Source of the DNA: Temnothorax longispinosus
Taxonomy: Eukaryota > Arthropoda > Insecta > Hymenoptera > Formicidae
DNA: 64,000 nt
Direction of reading: 5' to 3'
Assembly (NCBI RefSeq): GCF_030848805.1
Contig: NC_092366.1
Location: forward strand, 14,698,620 to 14,762,619
Positions 41,831 through 54,209 of the stretch are shown piece after piece (positions within the stretch are counted from its first letter, which is position 1; every line of letters begins with the position of its first letter). The notes under the pieces were generated by a model. The model saw only the letters and a program-made list of their open reading frames with translations, had not been told where the DNA came from and made no database searches. A program made the position numbers and the translations under genes.

Positions 41831-43097
41831 GGGGATAATGTATTTTCGGGACCCCTCAATTTGATAGGTGTAAGTATTTAATAGATCTTTCGCTGAGAAA
41901 AAGAATGCCGCAAACCACAATGCGCTACGATGCATAGTTTTTGAGATATCGATTTTTAAATGTAATAATAACAATATTGTTGTACGATATTACATGGGTT
42001 TGCAATTTACGGGCGATCTCACCGATTTCAATGACCTTGATACATGTTGTCAATATAAAACGAGATGCCGCATGGGTTTACAACTTTCCACGCGTGGAAA
42101 GTCCACGCATGTAGGTACTTTGAAGACACACTATTGTGTCTAGTTTAATAATAGTGGAACCCCCCCGTAGGTGGGCGGAACTTACTGCCTCCACGCATAC
42201 ACTTTTCACGCGAACCGAGGTTCACCCCCACCTCCCCCGCCTACGTGTGTACTGTTTATACATACACAATTAAAGTATTATTTAAAGATTTATATTAACT
42301 TTCCATGCGTGAAAAGTTCACGTATGTACTTTGCAAGGCACACTATGTGTCTAGTTTAAAAGATGTGGAGCCCCCTGCAGGAGGGTGGAACTTACTGCCT
42401 CCACGCATACACTTTTCACGCGAACCGAAGTTCACCCCCACCCCCCTGCTTTCAGGGGAGGTGCGGTAGCCCCCTGCCTACGTGTGTACTGTTTATAGTA
42501 GTTTATACACTTACAATTGAAGCATTATTTAAAAATTCGTATCTCAAAGCGAGCGTTAGTCGATTATCTGTGTGAATATTTGTAGCGATATACAATAAAA
42601 AGAATTGGAGGAAACCCATTTTATGCGCTACAATGCATAGTTTTCGAGATATCGATTTTTAAATGTAATAATAGTAATGTCATTGTATACAGTTGTTTGG
42701 TGGAACTTAGCGTTACCCGAAATGCCGCGTGGAGACGTCCACCGTGCATTCCAACATATAATAGGTTGGCCAATAAGTCCGCGTGCGGTTTTTTACTTAT
42801 AAATTTTACCTTTAAAAAACCGCACGGACTTATTGACCAACCCAATAGAATAAGGAAAAGACAAATGCAGGACAAAACTAAGATTAAGACAGACATAATT
42901 TTTGCCACGCGTGGTAAACAGCAAACCCATACCTCGTGTAATACCGTACAACAATATTGCTATTATTACATTTAAAAATCGATATCTCGAAAACTATGCA
43001 TCGTAGCGCATCGTGGTTTGCGGCATTCTTTTTCTCAACAAAAGATCTATCAAATACCCCTATCAAATTGAGGGGTCCCGGAAATAACATTCTTGCC
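41831..43097. mobile_element. TIR element E1, 1.27 kb
   Basis: Terminal inverted repeats of about 150 bp, marked by CTCAATTTGATAGGTGT and by CGCTACGATGCATAGTTTTT with their complements near 42,990-43,095. The interior holds a direct duplication of about 150 bp (42,140-42,288 and 42,351-42,536, both with CTTACTGCCTCCACGCATAC) and a nested mariner-type MITE. No transposase. Confidence 0.8.
42763..42845. mobile_element. mariner-derived MITE nested in E1
   Basis: AGGTTGGCCAATAAGTCCG at the left and CGGACTTATTGACCAACCC at the right. The GGTTGGC-AATAAGT motif is the classic mariner terminal repeat. About 83 bp, TA-rich flanks. Confidence 0.85.
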
Positions 43098-43637
43098 GAT
43101 GCTTGAAACAACTTGGCAGCCTATCAAAAATATTATCGGTAACGGTAAGAATTTTTGAAATATACAATACATTTTACAAACAACGTAATACAAATTACCA
43201 AGCAGATTGTAAAGTGTTCTAAGGCAAAAATTTTTACAATGTGCTTCGTAAAACGTACATATTTTTGGTAAAATTTTCGGAAAAAGAAGTTTCGGATAAT
43301 CAGGTAACCGGGTACTCGCCCGTTCGCCCGCGGGTACCCGTTGTATACGGATCTGCAACGGTTCCACGGGTACCTGCAGAACCGTTACGATAATTCGGCA
43401 TCCGCATCAATACGGGGATACCCACATCGCGACGTTGGTGAAACTGACGCTAAATAGCTTATAACTGTATACAACTTTACAAAAAAAAAAAGAAATTATG
43501 TGAAGGCTAAAAATTTAAAATTAACGAAATTTAAAATTAATCTTAAATTTTTAGCCTTTTCGCGGAATTATTTTTAAAATTAATTTTAAATTTTATTCAA
43601 TTTTTAGCCCTCCTTTTCAGTCAGTATAAAATATGGA

Positions 43638-43672
<35 letters not shown>

Positions 43673-43817
43673 TGTTCATGTATTCTTAGTGAATTACATA
43701 TTGTGTAATTTATTAAGTAGTTTAATTTATAGTAGTTTAATTTATTAAGTAGTTTATATCTAATCTTAAAAAATAAAGTTTAACTTCGCGATCGCAGAAA
43801 TTTTATTTTTTAGTATA
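43098..43817. other. Non-coding, between E1 and the palindrome
   Basis: AT-rich with a small region of GGGTACCCG words near 43,305-43,370, a GGCTAAAAATTTAAAATTAA hairpin near 43,505-43,560 and a (GT)n tract at 43,638-43,671. No gene seen. Confidence 0.6.
43638..43671. repeat. (GT)n microsatellite
   Basis: About 17 GT units. Confidence 0.95.
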
Positions 43818-44053
43818 TATCATTTAATTTACAGGATTTTAATTTTAAAAATATTAAGTTATATATTATGTTTAGTTTCTACCAATCTGTATTTCTATTA
43901 TCATATATTTTTCTGCTAATCTGTATTTTTATTCATTTGTGCCTATCCCAATTCGTGTATTCCTTATACCTACCCGTATTCTTACTGCACAAATGTGAAG
44001 TAAAACCGCGAATATGATGGATCTAATCGTGTTCCTAATTGTATATTGGTTAA

Positions 44054-44582
44054 GGGGATCCTATAGCCGGGTCTGTAATACCGACATTTGTTTTGCACAG
44101 ATATCTTTTTTTTGGCTTTACGGATTGATTGAAAAATTTTTCTCCAAAGTTGAAGCATATTCGGAAATAAAGGCCACACCACGCGATTTTATACCGAGAA
44201 TAAAAATAATTTTAGGAACTGCATATAACAATGCGTCAACTTGCAAAAACATTCGCTTTATATAAAAATTCTACAATGTATTGTTACAAAAAACTGTGGC
44301 GTGGCCAGCGGATTACATCTAAAATTACGATACCGTTGTCAGAATTAGGTTTAGACTCTAAACAAAAAAGTTATTTGTGAAAAATGATTATTGCAAACGT
44401 GCACTAGCAATGATGACATGGAAGAGCAGTATTGCGTGTAGCGAGAGATGGCGCAGCAATCGAACAAAGACAGATGCCTCTTGTTAGATAAGGACAGATA
44501 TAGATATATAACATAGAAAACAGGATTAGAAATGTTGACATTACAGACGTCGAGGAAGTTCGGCCTCCACTATAGGATCCCC
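44054..44582. mobile_element. 529-bp TTAA element inserted in the left palindrome arm
   Basis: The ends GGGGATCCTATAG and CTATAGGATCCCC are exact complements, flanked by TTAA (44,050-44,053 and 44,583-44,586). The right arm keeps the empty site: TTAACCAATATAC joined directly to CTGGATT (51,714-51,732). A piggyBac-like non-autonomous element that inserted after the palindrome formed. Confidence 0.92.
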
Positions 44583-46852
44583 TTAAATCCAGAATCCAGC
44601 GGAATTATTTATAACTACGATTATGTAAAATATGGACAATAATTTTAAAGATATGGGCGCTCGGAATTTAATGCGAGCAAGTTAATTAGCTTTCAATCGT
44701 ATATCACATAATTGCATACTATTTCTCACCAGTATGCATCACCTATCTTACATACTTTACACTTTTATTTTGGTCAATATAAACCTTACCTTATATATAT
44801 AAATCGTAATTTTCCTGGAAGAAAAAAATCCATTCTGGCTGTATATTAGCCAGAGAATGAGAATGAAAACAAACTTCTTCGATACCGGCTGATTATTATC
44901 AGAGCCAGCAAATTATAAAGTTATAGTCGATTACGAATCGTTACGATCGTTAACAAAAGCGTGTTATTAATTATATCAAAAGAAGACAAATAATCACGTT
45001 GTTAATAAAATATTAATTTAAATTTAATTTAATTTACATTTAATTTCTCAGCAATACGCGTAATTACCTTTTTCGGCCAAGAAAAATATTGAAGCAAGAA
45101 AATATATAGAAAGCCAGAAAAAATTATATCATCAAAGAAGGTAAAGAATTTTATGTTAACCGCGTTCTAATAAAAATCGCGATTATATCTCGATCGTAAA
45201 TATTTTAATTTGAATAGTATAATATAAAAACACGAAACAACCGAAATTTAAAAATCAGGTGATGAATTGATCAATAAATCAATGAATATGCAAATAATTT
45301 TTAGTACAATCCGCGTCGCGAACCAAACCGCGAATCAAACCGTGAAATATATCTCGAACATTTGATTTTAAGTATCTCAAATATCAAGTGAGATATACAG
45401 AATGAATGACGTGAAATCCAAAAGAGACGATAATTTCTCAAGCAATATATTTACGAAATAAGTATCGTAATCAATATAATAAATTTATCATGTTCTTATG
45501 TGACATTTGTCTTTATAAATTTTCACATATGTATATTACATACATATATTTATATAAACATCGCGTTACTTTATCGCAAAACGTTAAAATTATATGTTTA
45601 ATGTGACATATGCAATATGTATCATCTCAAATTATATTATGCGTTTTTATATAATTGATATAAAAACGATCAGTTTTTTGAGACATTTCTATATAAAAAA
45701 AATTATTCCTGTGACAAAATATTCACTGGATCTCACGTCATTTTATTTCATTTATTGATACAAAGTTAAGCTACTAGATGGATAGACTATAAAAGATTAG
45801 GATAAAACTGGCGTGTTTTATATTTGTACATATAATAAAAATAAATATGCAATTAGCAATCATTAATATGATTTATATATAATACGATTCACGAAGAATA
45901 TGTGCACCATTAACCAAAATATCTTTTAGTCTTTTTCATTCATCCGCGATACATGTATGTTAAATTTGTCTATACATTTTGCTTTCTTGCACCAATTTAT
46001 GTAATATTTAATCCTGGAGGAAAGGAAAATGAAAAAATACTTTTGTAAAAAAAATACAAATTGTCGTAATAAGCTTCTTCTTATAATATAATGGTCTGAT
46101 TTATTTCATATTGGGCCTATCTATTTCTTATCTACAGATATTTTCTTTTTTTCTTTTTTTATTTCTTTAATTACAAGCAAACTATCTCTATCTATTGTCT
46201 ATCTATAGAAAATTACTTTTTCCTATTATTATTGTATATCTAACAACATATCTAGAAACATTTTTAAAACTTTATTGTTCGAAAAATAAACGTCAAGAAA
46301 AAAGTGATGAAACAACTTATATCAAAAAAATGTCATTCTACTTCTTGTAAAATTTTTTTTAATTCTGTCTGTTTATTTTTCAAAAATTATTTTAAAAAAT
46401 TTAAAAATGTAATTAATTTAATAAATTTAGTTAACTAATATTAATATTAAGAATGTGTGATTATACCTAGTATAGGCACTTAATAATAAAATATATATTT
46501 AAAAAATTTCAATAAATCGCCTATCAGGCGACCATGTATTCTTCGCGATTCTTTAGTGTCTATTCTATACAATAAATATTAGACGCATCAAATAAATTAT
46601 GCGTCGATATAACGAGCTCTATTGTGAACGATGCGAGCTAACGCGAGAACATTCTCCCGTAACCACAATAAATCGATAAAGAGGATTAATTATATATTTA
46701 GCCTAGTCTGATTTAGTCTATCCATTTTAGAACAACGAATCTGTGACAAGTCGCATTTATCTGCATTATTAGATGGGAATAATACATAAATATACAATTT
46801 AACATATTCACAGATTCGTTACTCTATTTAAAAAATATGTTACTCACCAAAC

Positions 46853-47500
46853 AGATGCGCAACGGGCGGAGTTATATATACAGCCACGTAGCTGCGATGA
46901 TTCTGTAATGCAAAAAGATATATGATTCAAATTAGAGAGACGCTCAAAATAATCAACATTTCAAAAAATAATTTATACACGCGTCTAATTCGTCTTTCAA
47001 TTAGATTTACTAATTATCTATTATAATTATCTATTTTTCGGAAAAAATCTTTACGAGAATAAACTTTTATAAAATTTTAAATGGTTTTTCTTTCTCTAAT
47101 TATTTCCAACTTATTTGAGATAAAACGACCCGAATAAATGGGAAAGAATACTATTAATTTTTAGATGAGAATAAATAATACTCACCCGGCCCAAGGTTGC
47201 TCCGCCGGGGCCCGATGCCTCTGCCAAGCCTTCTCCTCTCAGAATGTCTGCATTGTCAGGCCTCCTCCTTCTCCTCTCCTTCCGTTGCACAGGATGACAC
47301 TCACAGAATCACTGTCTAATATTCCGCGATCAAGAGCGAAGTAACTGTCATAATACGATCGCGATATTTTATTAAACACTCCCCGGAACGAAACGATCGG
47401 CGTACTACCACGGCGCACTTTCATTATTTGGCCTAGTTTACACCGATCTCTTGATACGCGTATCAAATAGTATATTTGAACTGATCAGCCAATAATCAAA
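46853..47500 (-). pseudogene. Two-exon coding-like segment in the left palindrome arm
   Basis: Minus strand: a frame reads RRPDNADILRGEGLAEASGP and GGATLGR up to a donor CCGG|GTGAGT (about 47,187). After an intron ending in TTACAG (about 46,906) it resumes in frame as NHRSYVAVYITPPVAHLFG up to another donor TTTG|GTGAGT (about 46,853). No ATG is seen on this arm in that frame. Family unknown. It looks like the 5' end of a gene, cut off by the rearrangement. Confidence 0.4.
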
Positions 47501-47559
47501 CTAATTTACTAGTTATTTACTATTTAATATGCGTATCAAGTGATCGATGTAAATAACTA

Positions 47560-48900
47560 GGCCATTAACTAAATCCGACAAGCTGCACCAAGCTCCGTTT
47601 TCCGCTAAATCACACGCAGCCAACTTCATACCGACGCCGCGCCTCGCGGATACAACGCAAGTCGAGTCAACAGTCAAAGAGGGAGAGAGACACGCTTGCG
47701 ATACACGATTACAGTTCGAGCACGTAAAATTTCGCGAGATGCAATTAAACGGGTCGACACATCACACATCACCGTGCGCCTCGTTATTTTAAATCACACG
47801 ATTCGCGTACTTCGTCACATTAAATCACACGATGATCCGACGATTTGCATATTACATCGCGTTCTCAAAACGCGGAAACGGTGGCCGGATTATATTCTGA
47901 AACCCTTTCCAAATGAATCCTTCGAGTGGCAAGTGGCAGCGACGAAACGTTTAGTCTAGCACTGCGATTGTCTTCTCACTCCTATGTGCGATAATAGTCC
48001 ATTCACCGAATCACAAGAAACGCAATATTCAACGTATATTAATACTGTATTCACCTCACTCGACACTCGATTCCTGTAAATCGTGCGACCGCGCGAGACG
48101 CGTACCCGGTCACCCGGTGTGCCGCGAGTGCCGCGCGTGGCCGCGCAACGATCAGCGCTTCGGCCATGTTCGTGAGCAGTCGGCACCGCCCGGCGCGGCG
48201 GCGCGAACGGCGTGTCGCCGCACCGCGACGATCGCGTTATATTCACGCTCCGACACCGACATTCGAACCGACCGACCGGTAGCCGAGTTCGCAGCTGCGT
48301 AGCGCTATTATATCGCGAGATGTGTCGCGATAAATATTACGAAGATATCGCATGTATGAGAAAGATGCATTCTCTACTAACCGTCGGATTATCCTCGGTT
48401 TACACAACTGACGCTGATTCTCGTCGTTCGCGTCGCGCGCCGACTGCTCACGAACATGGCCGAAGCACGCCGAAGCGCTCCGGCCATTGCGCGGCACATA
48501 CCTGACATACCTCGCGCCTCGCGCGGCTACGGGAATCGGAGTAAGGTGAATACAGAATTAATATACTCCGAATATAATATTATGTTTCTTGTGTTTCAAT
48601 GAATGGATTGTTATCGCACATAGGAGTGAGAAGACGATCGGAGTGCTGGACTAACGTTTGGTCGAGAATTGTCGGATATATCGTGGGATTTAATGTGAGT
48701 ATGATGTAGAGTACCGCGAATCGCGTGAACGAGGCGCGGTGATGTGTGACGTATCGACCCGTTTAATTGCATTCGCATCTCGCGAAATTTTACGTGCTCG
48801 AACTTTATCGCAAGCGTGTCTTTCTCTCTTTTGGCTGTTGACTCGACTTGCGTTGTATCCGCGCGCGACGCAGCGCGGCGTCGCGTCGGTATAAAGTTGC
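47560..48900. promoter_or_regulatory. GC-rich centre of the palindrome
   Basis: CpG-dense DNA in an AT-rich setting, lying between two diverging exon-like segments. The position suits a bidirectional promoter inherited from a duplicated gene start. No TATA or other core element that I can defend. Confidence 0.35.
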
Positions 48901-48959
48901 GTTCAACGGAGAAAGCGCAGCTCGGTCAACTCGGTGTGGAAGTGCGCCGTAGTACGCCG

Positions 48960-49515
48960 ATTGTTTCATCTCGGGAATCTATAATAAAGTGTTGTGCAGT
49001 GTCGCGGTCGTATTATTACAGTATTATTACTTCGTACTCGATCGCGAAACATTGGACAGCGGCCCCATGTGTCCTGTGCAACGGAAGGAGGAGGAGGAGG
49101 AGAAGGAGGAGGCCTGACAACCCAGACGTTCTGAGAGGAGGAGGCTTGGCAGAGGCATCGGGCCCCGGCGGAGCAACCTTGGGGTGAGTATTATTATTTA
49201 TTCTCATCTAAAAATTAATAGTATTCTTTCCCATTTATTCGGGTCGTTTTATCTCAGATAAGTTTAGAAATAATAAGAGAAAAAAATACCATTTAAAATT
49301 TTATAAAAGTTTATTCTCGTAAAGATTTTTCCCGAAAAATAGATAATTATATTAGTAAAGCTAATTGAAAGACGAATTAGACGCGTGTAAAAATTGTTTT
49401 TTTGAAACGTTGGTCATTTTGAGCGTCTCTTTAATTTGAATCTTTTGTTTTTGTGTTACAGAATCATCGCAGCTACATAGCTGAATAACTCCGCCTGTTG
49501 CGCATCTGGTCGGTA
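48960..49515 (+). pseudogene. Two-exon coding-like segment in the right palindrome arm
   Basis: Mirror of the left-arm segment. Here ATGTGTCCTGTGCAACGG gives a start codon (about 49,067), but the (GGA)n tract that follows has changed length so that frame stops at GCCTGA. A neighbouring frame continues as PDNPDVLRGGGLAEASGPGG to the donor TTGGG|GTGAGT (49,183). The second exon (after TTACAG, 49,461) now has a stop (CATAGCTGAATAA). So the right arm has the start, the left arm the longer frame, and neither is intact. Confidence 0.4.
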
Positions 49516-50199
49516 ACGATGAATTTTTTATAATGGGGTAACGAATCTGTGAATATGTTAGATTGTATATTTATGTATTATATATTCCCATCTAATAATG
49601 CAGATAAATGCGACTTGTCACAGATTCGTTTCCCTAAAATGGATAGAACTAAATCAGATTAGGCTAAATAATTAATCCTGGAGCTCTATCATTTATCGAT
49701 TTATTGTGCTTACGGGAGAATGCTCTCGCGTTAGCACGCATCGAGTTCACAGAACTCGTTATGTCGACGCATAATTTATTTCATGCGTCTATGTTTATTG
49801 CATAGACACTAACCGTGAAGATTACTAGTTGCCTTTATAGGCGCGATTTATTGGGATTTTTAAAATATATATTTTATTATCAAGTAGGTGAAGTAGGTAT
49901 CTATATTAGTTATAATAATTTTTAATATTAATACCAATTAACTAAATTTATTAAGTTAATTACATTTTTAAATTTGTTTTTGAAATAATTATTGAGAAAT
50001 AGAAATAGAAAGAGGCAGAGAATTAAAATAAAATTTTACAAGAAATGATATTTTTTGGATATAAGCTGTCTCATCTCTTGAGTTTTTTAGGCAATAGATA
50101 GAGATAGTTTGTTCGTAATTAAAGAAATAAAAAATAGTGAGAGAAATATCTGTAAATGAGGAATAATAGATAGGGTCAATAAAATAAAATAAAGCGCAC

Positions 50200-50202
50200 C
50201 AT

Positions 50203-50257
<55 letters not shown>
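50200..50257. repeat. (AT)n microsatellite, right arm only
   Basis: TATATA tract of about 55 bp; the left arm has a much shorter run at the matching place (about 46,085), so it expanded after arm formation. Confidence 0.9.
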
Positions 50258-51946
50258 AGAAGAAGTTTATTGTTATAACAATTTGTACTTTTTTACAAAT
50301 GTATTTTTTTTCTACAGGATTAAATATTACATAAATTGATGCAAGAAAGTAAAATGTATAAACAAATTTTACATGTATATATCGATGAATGAAAAAGATC
50401 AAAAGATATTTTGGTTCACGTTGCACATATTCTTTGTGAATCTTATTATATATAAATCACATTAATGATTGCTAATTGCATATTTATTTTTATTATGTGT
50501 ACATGTATAAAACACGTCAATTTTATCCTAATCTTTTATAGTTTATCCATTTACTAACTTGACTTTGTACCAATAAATGAAATAAAATAACATTAGATCC
50601 AATAAATATTTTTTCGGGACAGAATAATTTTTTTATATAGAAATATCTCAAAACTGATTGTTTTTATATCAATTATATAAAAACGCATAATATAATTTGA
50701 GATGATACATATTGCATATGTCACATTAAACATAATTTTAACAACATTTTGCAATAAAATGATACGATGTTTATATAAATGTATGTATATAATATATGTA
50801 AAAATTTATAAAGAGACAAATGTCACATAAGAACGTGATATTATATTGATTACGATACTTATTTTGTAAATATATTGCTTGAGACATTATCGTCCCTTTT
50901 GGATCTCACGTTATTCATTCTGTATATCTCACTTGATATTTGAGGTGAGATGTTCGGGATATATTTCACGGTTTGATTTGCGGTTCGGTTCGCGACGCGG
51001 ATTGTACTAAAAATTGTTTGCCTATTCATTGATTTATTGATTAATTCATCACCTGATTTTTAAAAATGTTGGTTGTTTCATGTTTTTATATTATGTTCAA
51101 ATATTCGCGATTGAGATATAATCGCGATGATTTTGATTAGAACGCGGTTAACATAAAATTCTTTACATTCTTTGTGATGATATAATACTTTCTCGCTTTC
51201 TATATATGTTCTCGCTTCAATATATTTCTTGGTCGAAAAAGTTAATTATGCGTATTGCTGAGAAATTAAATGCAAAATGAAATTAAATTTAAATGTAATT
51301 AATATTTTATTAACAACGTGATTATTGATTTTCTTTTGATATAATTAATAACACGCTTTTGTTAACAATCGTAACGATTTGTAATCGACTATAACTTTAT
51401 AATTTGCTGGCTCTGATAATCAGCCGGTATTGAAGAAGTTTGTTCTCCTTCTCATTCTCTGGCTAATATACAGCCAGAATGGATTTAGCCAGGAAAATTA
51501 CGATTTATATATATAAGGTAAGGTTTATATATTGACCAAAATGAAAGTGTAAAGTATGTAAGATAGGTGCATACTTGTGAGAAATAGTATGCAATTATGT
51601 GATATACGATTGAAAGCTAATTAACTTGCTCGCATTAAATTGCGAGCGCCCATATCTTTAAAATTATTGTCCATATTTTGCATAATCGCAGTTATAAATA
51701 ATTCCGCTGGATTCTGGATTTAACCAATATACAATCAGGGACACGATTAGGTATCCATCGTATCTGCAGTTTTACTTCACATTTGTGCAATAATAAGAAT
51801 ATGGGTAAATATGAATACACGAATTGGTAGGCACAAATAAATAAAAATACGAATTAACAGAAAAATATACGAATAAAAATACGGGTAGGTAGGGACTAAA
51901 CATAATAACTTAATATTTTAATAATTAAAATTTTGAAAATTAAATG

Positions 51947-52170
51947 ACTTGGTCTACTGGCATAAGTGCCAACTCGGGTTCGAGTCTATCTGACCACAGT
52001 TTTAATATTTCGTCTCTCAGAAAAAAGACGTTAAGCTGTTGATTCTTCCACACGTAGCAATTGGACACTGCTACGCGTGACATAAGTAACAAAAGGAGGG
52101 ATACATGTGTTGTATATTGTATCATACTCCTCCCTTTCAAAGTATTAAGTGTGAAAATGTATATTTTAAA
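51947..52170 (+). other. Possible tRNA-derived SINE-like stretch
   Basis: TGGCATAAGTGCC (51,958) resembles a pol III A box and GGTTCGAGTCT (51,977) a B box, but they are only about 20 bp apart, shorter than in a tRNA. Not a functional tRNA. A weak hint only. Confidence 0.2.
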
Positions 52171-52339
52171 ATTAGTGTCTGCTTCGTCTCTCTTTCGTTT
52201 ACGTAAGTCACGTTGTCTGTTCGTTGATAAATTTCTAATCCGCAATTCGTAATCCGCAACCTTGCTGCCCATTGCAAATTTATCAATGAACAGACAACGT
52301 GACTTACTTAAACGAAAGAGAGACGAAGTAGACACTAAT
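52171..52339. mobile_element. Hairpin MITE, 169 bp
   Basis: ATTAGTGTCTGCTTCGTCTC and GAGACGAAGTAGACACTAAT are inverted, with arms of about 50 bp through GTTGTCTGTTC. It creates overlapping open frames on both strands that are not genes. Confidence 0.88.
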
Positions 52340-52502
52340 GACGAGTAATTCACTTTGCGTATGTGATACTACATAAAAGGAAGAGTATATTATAAATTTA
52401 ATATATATTGACTTTTTAAGTTTTTACACAAAATTTTCCATTTATTTTATGTCAAATTTATATAACTTTAGTTTATATTATAATTTTTTTTTGTAAAATA
52501 GT

Positions 52503-52678
52503 AGGAGAGACCGGGGCTAGTTGATGCGCTTTTTTAAAATAATTTTTTTACACGTACGTAACTAATAAATGAAGTATGTTTTTGCAGAAATAGTATATTT
52601 TTTATACAGTATTATTTTTTGTCATTTTTACAACAGTTACCGTATACCAACTTGTCCCAACTGACTCTCCAGTCTCCT
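52503..52678. mobile_element. Short member of the GGGGCTAGTTG family
   Basis: Starts AGGAGAGACCGGGGCTAGTTG and ends CAACTGACTCTCCAGTCTCCT, flanked by TA. About 176 bp, non-coding; a deletion derivative of the family seen at 27,611 and 63,643. Confidence 0.7.
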
Positions 52679-52679
52679 C

Positions 52680-53621
52680 TATGTATTTATTTATATTTCT
52701 AAAACAGATTGATACAAAAGTGATCGAGGAATACAAGCATGAAAAGGAAAGTTCCTTTATAGTTTTAAATATTTAGTATTATGTTTATTTCAAAAAGTAT
52801 TTCGTAAATTAAGGTGCAATTAGAAAGTATAATTTCTTGAGTTTCTTTTTATATATATACGTATATAACACTTGTTTTAAAAATACCATATAGTTCAATG
52901 TCATATATGGGCTTGCGTGATCGACACATGATAATATTTATTAACTAGCTTAATATTTATTAACAACTCTAATCGTTTACATAACACGGAGTATTTATTG
53001 TGACATTAAATAACGATATAGATTAGTTATTACTTCATAAACTCCAGGATTCGGTTAATTTTATTACTGGGAAGCGAAGGAGGCTAACCAGTGGGAGGGG
53101 GTATAAAAGGACGCAAGCATTGCAGATACTTACTCTGTCACTCTCGCAGGTATGTTACATGCACTGAGGCACGTGCCACGAGTCGAACGTACTTTTTAAT
53201 GGCTCAGGATGGATCAACGTCCCGTAGGAACGCTAGGACGCCTTTCTTTCGTGAGCGATGCGATCGTTGCTCCTCTTTTAGGTCAAGGATTTTAATAATT
53301 TTAACTTAGGATCGGACTTGTGCGATTTTGAGAGCGGGATGAGTGGGTGAGGTCTTAGTTTAATATAAATAAATATGGAAATTTAGATATAAAACACATT
53401 TATTAAAAATATATAACTAAAGTATCGACATTACAAATAAATGAAAATTAGGCAAATCAAAGGCAAAATCAAATCTACGATAAATTTAAGAGTGGGATGT
53501 ATGTGTGAGTGTATGAATTATTTGCGAGTGTTACATTTATTCGGAGAAAATCGGGCAAAATTTCTAATAAGAAACCTAAACTAAAATTAACATTCTGTTC
53601 GCTATTAATACAATTGAAATT
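52680..53621. other. Non-coding, with a third TATAAAAGGACG module
   Basis: At 53,047-53,117 the string CCAGGATTCGG, then GGGAAGCGAAGGAGG and TATAAAAGGACGCAAGCA matches the middle of the FBXL4 5'-flank modules, though nothing else of the unit is here. That suggests the module is a dispersed TE part. No gene recognised. Confidence 0.45.
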
Positions 53622-53625
53622 TTAA

Positions 53626-53981
53626 CCCTTAAATGCCACCCGGGATCCAGAGGACCCCAGACCCTTTACAATTATATATTTTCAAATGTTTCCGCCAAAA
53701 ATGGAGCTCATGCTCCCTCTGATGATAGTTGAGTGATTGAACTACCAGTGTGTATGTACACTTAGCTGTACTCAGTTTACTTAATTTTTTATACTATGTT
53801 GAAATTGAAATTTTAACAATATAAGCATTTTATTCTCTTTTCTAGACCTTGAACAACATTGAAAAAAATTTTCGTAACTAAAGATAAAAAAATCAATGAG
53901 TAAGGAGACATTTTTCATGCTGGGGTCTTTTAGACCCCTCATGTCATTTACGAGATTCTTGAGAGGTGTGGCATTTAAGGG
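53626..53981. mobile_element. piggyBac-type MITE, 356 bp, TTAA duplication
   Basis: TTAA at 53,622-53,625 and 53,982-53,985. The ends are CCCTTAAATGCCAC and GTGTGGCATTTAAGGG, with internal GGACCCC/GGGGTC words as in the 4,548 element. Confidence 0.88.
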
Positions 53982-54007
53982 TTAAATAAATTTACATAAC
54001 TTCTAAG

Positions 54008-54015
54008 TGTGTGTG

Positions 54016-54046
<31 letters not shown>
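54008..54046. repeat. (GT)n microsatellite
   Basis: About 17 GT units with one interruption. Confidence 0.9.
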
Positions 54047-54048
<2 letters not shown>

Positions 54049-54081
54049 AAAAAATTTAGCTAAATTTAGTGGTAAAATATA

Positions 54082-54209
54082 GATAACTAATATTTTTTGC
54101 AGCAAGAGCTATATTTTTTGCAGCGAGAGCTATAGTTTAGCAATAGTAGCAAAATCCTTTGTTCTCGCTGCAAAAAATGTTACTCTTGTAGCAAAAAATG
54201 TTAGTTATC
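54082..54209. repeat. Inverted repeat with TTTTTTGCAG words
   Basis: GATAACTAATATTTTTTGCA and its complement enclose repeated GCAAGAGCTATA / GCGAGAGCTATA words. About 128 bp fold-back, probably a small MITE. Confidence 0.6.

Larger units (their letters stand above)
43818..51946. repeat. About 8 kb diverged palindrome
   Basis: Left arm 43,818-48,184 and right arm 48,439-51,946 are reverse complements around a GC-rich spacer (48,185-48,438). Anchors from outside in: CATTTAATTT / AAATTAAATG; GTATATTGGTTAA / TTAACCAATATAC; AATAATTCCGCTGGATTCTG (right) against its complement at 44,590; AATCATCGCAGCTAC; CGGCCATGTTCGTGAGCAGT against its complement at 48,447. The arms differ by many substitutions and indels and by a 529-bp insertion on the left, so this is not an assembly mirror. 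Confidence 0.9.

Noticed and set aside
43818..51946. Palindrome as an assembly artefact
   Set aside because: The arms differ by many substitutions, microsatellite length and a 529-bp TTAA insertion, which a mirrored mis-assembly would not show.
51947..51990. tRNA gene
   Set aside because: Box A and box B are too close and no cloverleaf can be drawn.
51940..52353. 137-codon minus-strand frame
   Set aside because: It runs through a hairpin MITE and a possible SINE-like stretch; Arg-rich repeats reflect the inverted arms.
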